NCBI GenBank assembly: GCA_963921195.1
Contig: OY992536.1
Coordinates: 107,472,778-107,536,777 of the forward strand
Reading direction: 5' to 3'
DNA length: 64,000 bases
Origin: Pegoplata infirma
Taxonomy: Eukaryota; Arthropoda; Insecta; Diptera; Anthomyiidae
Below, one piece after another: positions 10,243-20,610 of this stretch. A model generated the notes under the pieces. That model did not search any database, was not told the origin of the DNA, and saw only the letters and a program-made list of their open reading frames with translations. How positions within the stretch are numbered: the stretch's first letter is position 1; the number at the start of each line of letters is the position of its first letter. Made by a program: the position numbers and the translations under genes.

Positions 10243-11753
10243 CAAAGCTGTAAAAAACTTAAATAAAAATATTTTCAAGTAAGTATACAAATACTTGTAC
10301 TTGAAATATTCAAGTACAAATATTTTTTACTTACTTGAATAATTTTTCAAGTAAGTAAGTATTTTTTATTTGAAACAAAATTTCATCAAGTAAAAATACT
10401 TGATAAACATTTTGTTCAAAGAAAAAACTTGAGCAACAATTTTTGAAAATAATATACAAAAATATTTCTTTATGAGATTGTCAAAAAAAAAAAAATAATT
10501 TAAATTTATTTTTTTACATAATATGTATTGACTTTCTCTGTGTTTTTCGCTCTGTTTTTTTATTGTTATTTTTCTAAAGTCTGATCGCGTTTATGAAAGA
10601 GACTGCAGATACTGAATACATAATGCAAATGACATCTGATTGGAACAAAAAGGAGAAGGGGTAAAAAACCACAAAAATACGCACAATTGTCACCGAGTGC
10701 CTCATGGAGGGGAGCGATGTAAGACCGACATCCATTAATTTTTACGTCGCAGCATTTTTTTTAACAAACCAACTCCCTGTCTCCACTCCAAAAAAAAAAT
10801 ATGAAACTTGCTCCCATCGCTCTGCTTCAAGGATGCCCCCAGAAGAATCGATTGTATGCCCGATCTCCAATTCATATAGGGTTGGTCAAAACAAACCAAC
10901 CCTCTATCTTCAATACTTAAGGCGGTCCCCGTACATTTTTTTGTTTTTTATAAACTTATTTTATTAGATCTGCTCCTACCGCTTCCATGGTGCATTTTAG
11001 AGGGGTAAAATGTAAGAATTACAATCATTAATTTTTGTCACCAAACTTTTTTCTAAAACATAACCCTCCCCCCCCCCCCCCCCCAATTCCTCGCTCAAAA
11101 TGTCCACATATGTATGTAGTATATGATTTTCTGCAATTTTTGCTGCTACGCATTGTGTAAAATACTGACATGATTGAGCATCGACATCACCTTTTATTGG
11201 ATCATCGGGGAATGCGTTTTTTCCAGTGGGTTTAAGTTGATTATCGGCCAGAAAATGGTTCAATTTTGGATGGGTTGGCGGGGATGTTAATTCTGCTGCA
11301 GCATCTTTCGTTTCCTATTTTAAATGGTACTGTACAAAATCACTGAGATCCTTCAATAAAAAATTTTTAGATTTAATTGTGTTATTTTATTCCCGCCTAA
11401 CTAGTGGTCGATGAACAAACGGAACATATTTTTAAATTTCACAAAAGTTTTGTTGGTAAACATGTTGCTTAAATATTTTATTTGGAAACATTTTTGTTTA
11501 CAAAAATAATTTAAAAACATTTTGTAGTTATTTTTCACTTAAAGAAAATTTTCTATTTTATTTACTTAAACAAATTTTTGTTTAAGTATTTTATTTCAAC
11601 AAATATTGTTGCAAGTAAAAGTATACTTACTTACTTGAACTTTTCTTCAAGTAAATAAAAAATATTTGTACTTGAAATGTTCAAGTATAAATACAAAAAT
11701 ACTTGAAAAAATTGAATACTCAGTAAATAAATACTTAAGTATTTACAGGTTTG
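10243..11753. mobile_element. hAT-like non-autonomous element, 8-bp duplication GCTAGGAG
   Basis: The 8-bp target duplication GCTAGGAG (10235-10242 and 11754-11761) flanks ends CAAAGCTGTAAA and TTTACAGGTTTG (11 of 12 inverted matches). Subterminal regions carry many copies of TACTTGAA/CAAGTAAGTA in both orientations, as hAT ends often do. The core holds a fragment of the GGGG/CCCC-rich repeat (about 10690-11025) with a run of C. A minus-strand open frame around 11263-10997 with residues such as VDAQSCQYFTQCVAAKIAEN is not recognised and could be a captured exon. There is no transposase. Confidence 0.8.
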
Positions 11754-11761
11754 GCTAGGAG

Positions 11762-13268
11762 TTGTGGTTTGAATGTGAACGAAACAAAAACTGAGTTGGT
11801 TCTCTTTACGAGAAAACGGAATATAGAAAATTTTAATACTCCGAAAATCGATGGAACGGCGCTGGTTTTAGCACCGTCAGCAAAATTCTTGGGGGTCAGA
11901 CTGGACTCTAAGCTAAACTGGAATGAAAATCTTAAGGAAAGAACAAGGAAAGCGTATGCGGCGCTTTACTCATGCCGAAAACTTATAGTTGGGAAATGGG
12001 GTATAAAACCCAAACTTTTTCACTGGTTGTACACTGCTGTTGTTCGACCTGTGGCAACATATGGTTGTCATGTTTGGTGGCCAGTGGTTCAAGTAGGGGT
12101 ACATGCGAACAGATGTACTAAAGTAAATAGAGCAGCTTTATTGAGTTTGACAGGTGCAATGGGTTCAACCTCTACAGCATCCTTAGAGATTCTTTTAGGT
12201 ATTACGCCATTGGATCTCCATGTTATGGAGACGGCGGCCATAACACTGACTAGATTGCATCAACTTGGGTGTTTACGAAATCGAACAGTTCGGCATACTG
12301 AGATTCTGGGTGGTCTGGTTTCTAATCTTAACACGGACTATAAGACTCCGGTTAACATAGTCGAAGGAAAAATAGACGTATTATTTCCATCGCTTGATGA
12401 CTGGAGGATGGATAATGTTGATTTCTCTCAGATAAACGTTTTTACGGATGGTTCTAAAACCGAGACAGGCACAGGAAGTGGTGTGCACTGCTCTGAATTA
12501 AGTATTGATGAATCTTTCCGCTTGCAGAATGATTGCAGCATTTTTCAGGCGGAGATCTTTGCGATCGCCAAGGCAGCGGAGCTAATCTCGCTGAGGCCAA
12601 TATTCTACAGCGATATTGCTTTCTTCATCGACAGCCAAGCGGCTTTAAAGGCGTTAACTACGGATAATATCAACTCCAAGGTAGTCAGCCGCTGCCACAG
12701 AGAACTACAAGTTCTCAGGGAGCAGCATAACATACGACTGTGTTGAGTACCTGGTCACAAGGATATTAGAGGTAATGAGAAAGCGGATGTGCTTGCGAAG
12801 GCAGGCGCAAGCCTTCCACATGAGCTCGCCGTTGAGGGAGTGTTTCCACCACTCTCCCTTACTTTTCATAATATTAAGCTGGACACCAGAAACAAGTGGA
12901 TAAACAGATGGACGATATCAAATGATAGCATAGAAACGAAAATGCTATGGGACGAAAAATCGCAGGGTAACAGCAAAATTCTTCTGGATATGGACAGAAG
13001 ACAGATAAGATCAGTGATAAACCTTATCACGGGGCATAATAAACTCGCGAAACACATGGTAAGAATCGGGGTTATGTCAGACGATACTTGCAGATGGTGC
13101 AATGAATCTGTCGAGGACAGCTTCCATTTCTTATGTGAATGCCCTGCATTAGCATTTAGAAGATTTAAATGTTTAGGTTCTTATGTCTTTCAGGATATTC
13201 AGGACCTTCGAGGTATAAACCCTTGGCTACTCATGTCATTCATACAAGCGTCAAAGTGGGAAACGTAA
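11762..13268 (+). pseudogene. RT thumb, RNase H and zinc finger (family C segment 3), one nonsense codon
   Basis: It reads GLNVNETKTELVLF (RT palm/thumb) and KFLGVRLDSKLNW, then YTAVVRPVATYGCHVWW. The RNase H domain follows with its acidic residues in INVFTDGSK (about 12430), IFQAEIFAI (12540) and FFIDSQAAL (12620). After TGA at 12744, where the family has Trp, it continues VPGHKDIRGNEKADVLAKAG in the same frame. The C-terminus has CRWCNESVEDSFHFLCEC, a CCHC-type finger. RNase H removes template RNA during reverse transcription. The TGA probably kills the protein. The stop after ASKWET is followed by a short AT-rich 3' UTR. Confidence 0.85.
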
Positions 13269-13425
13269 AAATGCGTTTTCTTGGGTAAGAACAGAATTGA
13301 ATGAAGAGAAGGAAGGAAACAATAGCAGGAATCATAATGGGCCAAAATTGGCCTCTATGGATGTCATTCCCAAAATTAATATTTTTTTTGGGATTGGCGT
13401 CATCCTCTTTAACCTAACCTACTAA

Positions 13426-13560
13426 CTTTTCTTTTCAGGGTACGGTACAATGGACTTTTTTAAGTCTGAGCGCCATGGAATTGCCTGAAAATGTTCCTTA
13501 TTTTAGGCTTGTACAACCCACCCTCAACTTAACTCAAGACCTATATAAATTGAAAATTTC
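13426..13560 (+). other. 3' untranslated remnant of the older non-LTR element
   Basis: GGTACGGTACAATGGAC resembles GGGAATCACATTGGACC in the 3' UTR of the family B copy at 47470, so this is probably the displaced tail of the element ending at 3245. No coding sequence. Confidence 0.4.
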
Positions 13561-13792
13561 ATTACGTGTGCTCAAAAACAAAAAATTTATTGTATATTGA
13601 AAATTTGCGTCTTAAAATTTCTCCCAATATTTTAAAAAATTTTAATTTTGTATGGGAGCCCCTTAGGAAGTGGAAAAAAGGGGTAGGTATTTTCTGAAAA
13701 AAATAATGGGGGTCGGCCACACATTTTACCCCTCCAGCTTGACCCATGTGAGCACTATGAGCTGATGTCCTAAAAAAAAAATTAAATACAAA

Positions 13793-14604
13793 ACAAGTAA
13801 AAAAGTTAAATTCGACTTGGCCGAATCTATGAATACCCTCCACAATGCCCTTTTTAAAGAATGTTTAATTTTCTAACTTAAACAAAAATTAACAATTTTG
13901 ATTAGAAATATTTTTTTTGAGTTAAAAACTTTTTTTGTAATTTTTGTAAAAAAAGTAAAATTACTAATTTTTTTTTTGAGTGTAAAATTTTTTCGAGTGT
14001 AAATTTTTTTAGTGTAAAAATATTTTTGAGTGACAAAAATACTTTTTAAAGTAATTTTGTGGCTTTCCAATGTTTTTAGAGCTTATTTTTTTAATGCTCG
14101 GTTTTTATAGCACGTGAATTTAAGGTGACGCGAATCTGAAATTTATTTTGCTAATAACTTTTGAACCACTGGACCGATTTGGCTGAAATTCAATATGAAC
14201 TAGGCCGGGGGAATGAAAATATATATACCAAGCCTCAGCGTCCTCAGAATTGCCTTTAAAAGTTATCGTGTTTTTTATCTTGTAAATTCGCGAAAACCCT
14301 TGCCGAAAATCACTCTTTTGCTCATAACTTTTGAACTACTGGAACGATTTCGCTGGATTGCAATACCAACCTGACCAGGTAAATGCCCAACATATATGCC
14401 AAACTTCAGGAGCCTCCGTAAAGTCTTTCAAAAGTTAGCGTATTTTTAACAGAGAGACAGACGGACGTACGGACATCGCTAGATCGTCTTAGAATCGATC
14501 GAGGATATACTTTATGGGGTCCTAGACTAATATTTCGAGGTGTTACAAACGACAAATGACAAACTTATATATACTCTCTATCACTAGAGTGGAGGGTATA
14601 AAAA
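13793..14604 (-). mobile_element. Helentron-associated (DINE-1/INE-1-like) element, subfamily 1
   Basis: This is a minus-strand copy. It begins on the right with the stem of TTTTATACCCTCCACTC and GATAGAGAGTATATATA (14604 downwards), has the GTCCGTACGTCCGTC core near 14455, and ends on the left with GGAGGGTATTCATAGA, hairpin TTCGGCcaaGTCGAA and TTACTTG (13793). It contains ACACTCAAAAAAA motifs at 13970-14030. It sits in an A-rich stretch of the GGGG/CCCC repeat, whose flanking text is continuous without it. Confidence 0.75.
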
Positions 14605-14943
14605 TGTATGGGGACCACCTTAAGGGTTGAAGATTGAGGGCAGGTATATTTTCAGAAAATGTTGGTATTAAAAAAATATTAAAGGTCGGTCAAACACTTA
14701 ACTCGTCTAGGGGCAACCATGAGATAGTTAGAGCGGTGGTTTTAATAAATGTCACTTTCTATGGGAGCTCATTTAGGAAGTGGAAAAAGGGGATAGGTGT
14801 GTTCGGAAAAATCTTTGGAGGGAAAAATAATGGTGGTGAGCGCTATGAGCTGATGTCCTTAAAACACAAAATTTTAAATAAAAAAATGTATGGGGACCAC
14901 CTTAAGTGTTGAATATTGAGGGAACCCAAGTAAAAATGTGAAG

Positions 14944-15123
14944 GATCAGTACTGATACGAAAAATGGATCGCTAAGATTAAATCAGTTTTAGTCGGACGG
15001 ATACAATTTTATCCGAAAAATGGGTTTATCTAATTATATAAACCAATTTTTCGGATGACATTGTATCCGTCCGATTAAAACAGATCTAATATTAGCGATC
15101 TATTTTTCGGATCAATACTGATC
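14944..15123. mobile_element. 180-bp hairpin MITE
   Basis: The two halves are inverted copies of each other for about 85 bp around a centre near 15033. The left half starts GATCAGTACTGATACGAAAA and includes TCGGACGGATACAATTTTATC. The right half ends TTTTTCGGATCAATACTGATC. Almost no loop remains. The RNA would fold into a long hairpin. Confidence 0.7.
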
Positions 15124-16749
15124 TTTCAAATCACTGATCTTTCAAATATCGAAAAAGATGTGATATATAAGAAAATGTCTTAACATTATTACTCGGTTTG
15201 GTATGTTCTGAGAAGATGTTGGTGTTGAAAAAATATTGGAGGTCAGTCATGCATTTGACTCGTCTACACTAAGAAAAAAAATTCTCAAATCAAGCAAAAA
15301 CAACCTCATATTGAAAATAAAACAGTGACAAAAGTCAACAAACTTTGTTTTTTCTCAATTTGAAAATATTCATTGATGCTTTTATTATGACTTGAGTAGC
15401 AAACAACATTTTAAAAATGAAATGAAAGAACTGTGATTTGAATATGTTTCATGCTTAAATCAAAGGTGCTCATAATCAAATTAAAATGATAGTCATGTTC
15501 AATTTAAAATTGACCATTAAAATAATTTTCTTTATACTTATCTCCTAAAATTTTCTTTTAAAATAAAACAATTAAAAAATTGTTATATGTATATTTTTTA
15601 TTTTGCTACAGAATAATTAGAAAAGTAACATTTGTATAATAAGTAATATGTATATCATCGCTGCTCTGAAGAAAACGCAACACTTAAACATTTTTAAAGA
15701 TGCCCACAAATTTGCTTAATTTTATCTCTTTAAACGTATTTTTTCTCTTTAAATAAAACATATTTTATAAATATTTAAATTGTACTAGCTGGCCCGGTCC
15801 GCGTTGCTGGCCCAAGTATAAGATCGGTGTTATATTTCGTCTCGCTTCAAATATATAGCCTTGCTTCAAATTATATTTGAGGAACTAAAAAAAAACATAT
15901 CTTCGACTTTGCGAACTGTACAAATTTAAAGCTTCTTTAGTATCATTACGAACTACACAAAAATAAATTACGCATATTTTCGTTTTTTTCGTGAGCTATT
16001 GTCTTGAGTTCAAACAAACCTTTATAGTTTTCCCGAATTTCCCATTTTTCCGGGACACTTCTCATTTATATTTTCTTAAAAACCTAATTAGAAATATAAT
16101 TAACATAAAATAATCGGTCCGGTCATTAGTAGTCGACATATTTAGACAAAAGTAGGTGTTAAAATTTTTGTGGAAGGTAAACTTGTACATACGTTAACAA
16201 TTCCAAAGGATTTAAAATAATTTGTACCAAGTTTAAGCGGAATTCATTAAGAAATATTTTTTTAAGTGATCAAATTAGAGTAAAAATAAATTTTAGATAT
16301 ATCGATGTGCGAGGACAATTTTTCTTTCCGAACAATTATAGGGACTATTACAAACATTTAAAAACAAAATAGCCAAATCGGTATAGGCGTTCTCAAGTGT
16401 TGAAAATTTTAAGGATATCGAAAAATATTGGCTTTGAAGTGTTGGAGGCAGGGGCGTATCCAGGATTTTATTTCGGTGGGGGCCCAACATTTTTTTCCAC
16501 TTTTTTTTTTACAAAAAATTTACATAACAGCACATGCTTAAGAATTCTCGATCTTTTCCTTGAACTTCTCGATCTTTTCCTTGAACTGAATGTAACACAA
16601 TCAGATTCTTCATTTTTGTGTAAGTTTAAAATTGTTGGGGGGAAAAAAATAAAATTTTTTTATTATTTTAAAATTTTTTGAGAGGCTTAAGCCTTTTTTA
16701 AAGTGTGAATTGTATCAGATGCTGGATACATTTTTACAAAGAAGATTAT

Positions 16750-17590
16750 CAGAATCTGATTTTTTTCAAAGAAAAGTCAACAAGAAAATTTCCAGTTAGG
16801 ACAGTTTTTGTTATAGAAAAAGTCAAAGACTCTAAATCATATTTCCAATGGAAAACGTTTCTCGGGAAAAAGTCACTTTAGAAAATGATTTTGTAAACAT
16901 ATTCATAAAATACTTTTCCAAAAGAAAAGACTCCGATTGTAAGACATTTTCCCAGAATCTAAGATATTTTTAGTCTAGAACAAAAAGTTTTAGATTCTAA
17001 AAAAATCTTCGCTTTTTCTATAAGAAAAATAATTCAGATTCTGAGACCTAGATTCTAAAACATTTTTCCTAAAGAAAAATTCTCGGATTCTGAGAAAATT
17101 CTGATATATTTTTCCTATAGAGAAGTCTCAGATTCTTAAAAATTTTTCCTATAGAAAAATTTTCAAATTCTGAGACATTTTTCCTATAGAAAAAGTCTCA
17201 GATTCTCAGACATTTTTTCTACAGAAAATTTCTTAGATTCTGAGACATTTTTTTTATCGAAAAAATCTCAGATGCTTAAACACTTTTCCTATAGAAAAAT
17301 TTTCAAATTCTTAGACATTTTCCTATAGAAATAGTCTCAGATTCTGAGACATTTTGTCTATAGGAAATTGTCAGATTCTGAAACATTTTTCATATAGAAA
17401 AAGCCTCGGATTCTAAGATATTTTTCCTAAAAAAAAGTCTCATATTCTGAAATATTTTTCTCATAGAAAAATACTCAGATTCCGAGACATTATTCTTATA
17501 GAAAAATATATCTTTACAACAGAAAAAGTCTCAGATTTTGAGCATTTTTCTAAACCAAAAGTCTCAGCTTGTGTCTCTGAGACATTTTTC
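16750..17590. repeat. Degenerate 35-bp minisatellite, left block
   Basis: Repeated variants of CAGATTCTGAGACATTTTTC and CTATAGAAAAAGTCT occur every 33-37 bp, with many substitutions and small indels. It is the same unit as the homogeneous satellite at 51005-53053. Confidence 0.8.
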
Positions 17591-17593
17591 CTA

Positions 17594-18942
17594 TAGAGTT
17601 AAAACACCTCAATTCAACAGAAAAAAGTAGCATTTTTGACCTTACCCCTTTCGAATTTGATGAAACTTCGAATATAGTTGGGCCCTTACAAAAAAAATCA
17701 TAGTGCCAAAATTTTGGACTTCCGGTAGTTTTTCTTTCCGAGATATGGGGTCTTGAAAATTGGCAAATTCGTATATATTTGACAAAAGTGTTCTGAGATA
17801 AATAAAGATAACTCGAAAAGTAATAATAATACAGGTCTCAGTCAGGTTGCAAATAATAGGTAATGAGACAGCCTTTAAAATTGTATTGTATTTATGAAAA
17901 AGGTCAAAGGTCATTGGTTTTAACCTTAATTTTTGGAGAGCTATATCTCAAAAAACGATATTTTTAAAATTTTGGAAAAAATATATGTTATTAAGGGTCA
18001 CCTATAGTACTTAAGTTTAAATTTTCAGGATGGAGACTTCATTGGAACTTTTAATATTAATAAAAACATAGTGACGGGAAAGAAAAAGCGGTGTATTTTC
18101 CCTAGAAAAAAAAAAATTTTTTTTTGTCTTTGAGATTCTGGTACCAAAATTCACTTTTCTGAATGTTTTTGACGTGCTGAGTCCATATATGACCTTTGAA
18201 CTTGCCTAGCGCTATTAGTTTTCGAGTTATCTGCACATAAATGTGTGAAAATTGCTGAAATGCTATTTCTGTGTTTTTTTAAACATTTAGGTGCATATAT
18301 CTTGAAAAGTAATAGTGATAGGCCAGTTCAAAGGTCATATTTAGACTCAGCACGTCAAAAACATTCAGAAAAATTAATTTTGGTACCATAATTTCAAAGA
18401 CAAAATTTTTAATTTTTTTTTTCTAAGGGAAATTACACCGGTTTTTCTTTCCTGACACAATGTTTCTATTAATAAAAAAAGTTCCAATGAAGGCTCCATC
18501 CTGAAAATTTAAACTTAAGTAGTATAGGTGATTCTTAACAACATATATTTTTTCCAAAATTTTAAAAATATCGTTTTTTGAGATATAGCTCTCCAAAAAT
18601 GAAGGTTAAAACCAATGACCTTTGACCTTTTTTAAAAAAAATCTTTGGGAACGCCATTTTAAAGGCTGTCTCACTACCTATTATTTGAAGCCTGAATGAG
18701 ATCTGTATAATTATTACTTTTCGAGATATCTTTATTTATGTCAGAACACTTTTGTCAAATATATACGATTTTGTTAATTTTCAAGACCGCATATCTCGAA
18801 TACTGGAATGACCAGAAGCCTGAAAAATTGGCAAAATCTCTTCTTTGTTAAAGTAAACCCCAGTACTTAATTTCATTAAATTTGGAGGGGGTGCGGTCAA
18901 CTCGTCGGTTGAATTGAGGTGTTTTAGCTCTATACACAAGAT
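17594..18942. repeat. 1.35 kb near-perfect hairpin (inverted repeat, about 650-bp arms)
   Basis: The left arm, 17594-18243, starts AGTTAAAACACCTCAATTCA. The right arm, 18284-18942, ends TTGAATTGAGGTGTTTTAGC. The loop is about 40 nt. Spot comparison over about 190 bp (17915-18110 against 18420-18620) shows roughly 93% pairing by eye, including ATATCTCAAAAAACGATATT and CAAAGGTCAT blocks. There is no coding sequence. A transcript across it would be a long double-stranded RNA. Confidence 0.8.
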
Positions 18943-18954
18943 CTTAGTTTTTGA

Positions 18955-19640
18955 TATAATTTTCCTTAAGAAAAATTCGTTGATTCTGAGACATTTTTCG
19001 TAAAAAAAGTATAAGATTCTGAGACATTTTCCTAGATTGTAAGAAAAATTCTGAGAAATTTACCTATAGAAAGTTTTCAGATTCTAAAACATTTTTCATA
19101 TAGAAAAGCGTCAGATTCTAAGAATTTTTTTATAGAAAAAATCTCAGATTTTGAGACATTTTTCAGATTCAGAGACATTATTCCTATAGAAAGTTCTCAG
19201 ATTCTGAAACATTTTTCATATAGAAAAGCCTCCGATTCTGGGAATTCTTTATAGAAAAAGTCTCAGATTCTTAGAGATTTTTCCTATAGAAAAAGTTATA
19301 GATTCTGAGAAAAAGGCCAATATTTTAAGACATTATTTCTATTAGAAATATTTAATTTTTCTTATAGAAAGTTTAGGAATCTGAGAATTTTTTTTTTTTA
19401 AGAAATTGTCTCGTTCTGAGACATTTTTCTAAAAGACCAAGTCGCATTTTAAGATTTGACTACCTTTTACTTACAATTAGGTCCATTTTTTGTGTACATA
19501 AAAGTTAAGGTTCTAAGATATTTTTCATTAGAATCTTAAGTTGAAAAGTTTCAAATTCTAAGAAAAAATTTTCAGATTTTGAGATTTTTTTAACAGAAAA
19601 ATTTTCAGTTTCAAAACTTTTTTCTTCAAAAAATTTTAGA
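18955..19640. repeat. Degenerate 35-bp minisatellite, right block
   Basis: This is the same unit as at 16750-17590 and lies in the same orientation on the other side of the hairpin. It is strongly decayed, with variants such as CTCAGATTCTGAAACATTTT and CATATAGAAAAG. Confidence 0.75.
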
Positions 19641-19926
19641 TTCTTAGGGCGGATTTTACAGTCTAAACTAAGTGCTAACTTAAGTAAAATCTTAGTTAAG
19701 ATTTATTTAGGTATTTTTTATTACTTAAGTTAAATTCGATTTTTCGGTTTGTACTTAAGTTAAAAAGAAAATATGCTAAAAATATGGTAACACAAGGTAT
19801 TTATTTTGATTTGACAATTCAAAAAGAATACAAAAAAATAAAATAATAAAAATATACAAAACAAAAATTATGTAAATTAACGAAAAATCCCACAAATGCT
19901 GTTATTTTCCCTTAAAATCTTTCACC

Positions 19927-20118
19927 GTGGGTATTGTTAGAACCATAACATTTAAGAACGCGGCTAAGGGAATCATTAAAAAATACTCCACCCGCTTTAC
20001 TTTGGATTTGCACACCAACAAACGCCTCCATGAAAATGTTGCTGTTATTTCCACCAAAACTTTTTTCGATTACGATTATGTTACCTATTTGATAGGAAAT
20101 CTCCGCCACTCTTAAATA
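19927..20118 (+). pseudogene. RpS17: RpS17-like fragment, copy 1
   Basis: An open stretch of 62 codons resembles the N-terminal half of eukaryotic ribosomal protein eS17 from the first codon (ATG changed to GTG at 19927). Recognisable blocks are VRTITFKNAAKGIIKKY (residues 4-20), TRFTLDLHTNKR (22-33), VAVISTK (38-44), YVTYLIG and LRHS near the end. It stops at TAA, where the real protein continues for another 70 or so residues. In flies eS17 is a small-subunit component. Here it is a truncated, mutated copy inside a transposon, so not functional. The similarity is from memory of the family and is strong across the whole length. Confidence 0.75.
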
Positions 20119-20164
20119 AAAGGTATGTATTTCCATAAAATTGAGTGATATTACCATAAAAAAA

Positions 20165-20300
20165 ATAATGTTTAAGAAATGTTAAAGCTTTGAATAGGGT
20201 CCATCAAGTGGGTAACATAACCGGTAATCTTAATTCTTGTTGGAAATAACAGCAACCTTTTCACGGACACATTTTCAACGATACATGGACAATCAGACGG
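20165..20300 (-). pseudogene. RpS17: RpS17-like fragment, copy 2 (inverted)
   Basis: Read on the minus strand, the sequence gives EKVAVISNKN and, after a small frameshift, KITGYVTHLM, both closer to the eS17 consensus (..EEVA.I.TK...KIAGYVTHLMG) than copy 1. It covers only about residues 30-60. It lies between the two plus-strand copies. Confidence 0.65.
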
Positions 20301-20414
20301 ACGAACAGTAGATCAGTATTCTAAAATGTGGGTCTGGGACATATAATTTGAGTAATTACAATCTTCATCACATACTCATCACATCACTCAATTGCTCTTC
20401 TATTCCAATACAAT

Positions 20415-20610
20415 CATCTGCCTTGGGTCTTGTTAGAACCAAAACGACCAAGGCGCTAGGGTCATCATTGAAAAATTATCTATCCGATTGACTTCGGATT
20501 TCTACACCAACAAACGTTTTAATTATTTTCAACAAAATCTTGACGAAAAAGATTGGATGTTATCCATTTGATGGGTCATTTCCGCCAATCTCAAATTCCT
20601 TACAGATTTT
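20415..20610 (+). pseudogene. RpS17: RpS17-like fragment, copy 3
   Basis: It aligns base for base with copy 1 (CTTGTTAGAACCAAAACG, CACCAACAAACG, CATTTGATGGGTCATTTCCG) but with frameshifts and an in-frame stop. In one frame it begins GLVRTKTTK, closer to the consensus VRTKTVKK than copy 1. It is in the same orientation as copy 1, about 490 bp downstream, so the fragment was duplicated inside the element. Confidence 0.65.

Larger units (their letters stand above)
3262..13425 (+). mobile_element. 5'-truncated non-LTR retrotransposon, family C, split by two insertions
   Basis: This is an ORF2 of the reverse transcriptase-RNase H-zinc finger type (I/R1/LOA group), lacking the endonuclease and ORF1, as expected from 5' truncation. 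Frame opens at about 3262, just after repeated CTAA motifs (CTTACTAACTAACTAAC). The 3' end, near 13425, reads TTTAACCTAACCTACTAAC, so an approximate target duplication around TACTAACT is plausible. The coding sequence lies at 3289-4131, 10091-10242 and 11762-13268. The two inserts are flanked by exact target duplications, and dropping one copy of each keeps a single frame broken only by TGA at 12744. That makes this one of the youngest retrotransposons in the window. Confidence 0.75.
13600..15266. repeat. GGGG/CCCC-rich dispersed repeat, left part
   Basis: Units contain ATGTATGGGGACCACCTTA, GGGGTCGGTC-like and GAGCTGATGTCC motifs. Copies near 14601 and 14884 are in direct tandem about 283 bp apart. 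The same family forms the foldback arms at 29012-32190. It is interrupted by a Helentron-like element (13793-14604) and, at 15267, by a TA-flanked element. It continues at 22917-22995 where CTCGTC-TA joins GGGGCAACATTGG, matching the uninterrupted reading at 14702. Small open frames here are not credible genes. Confidence 0.65.
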
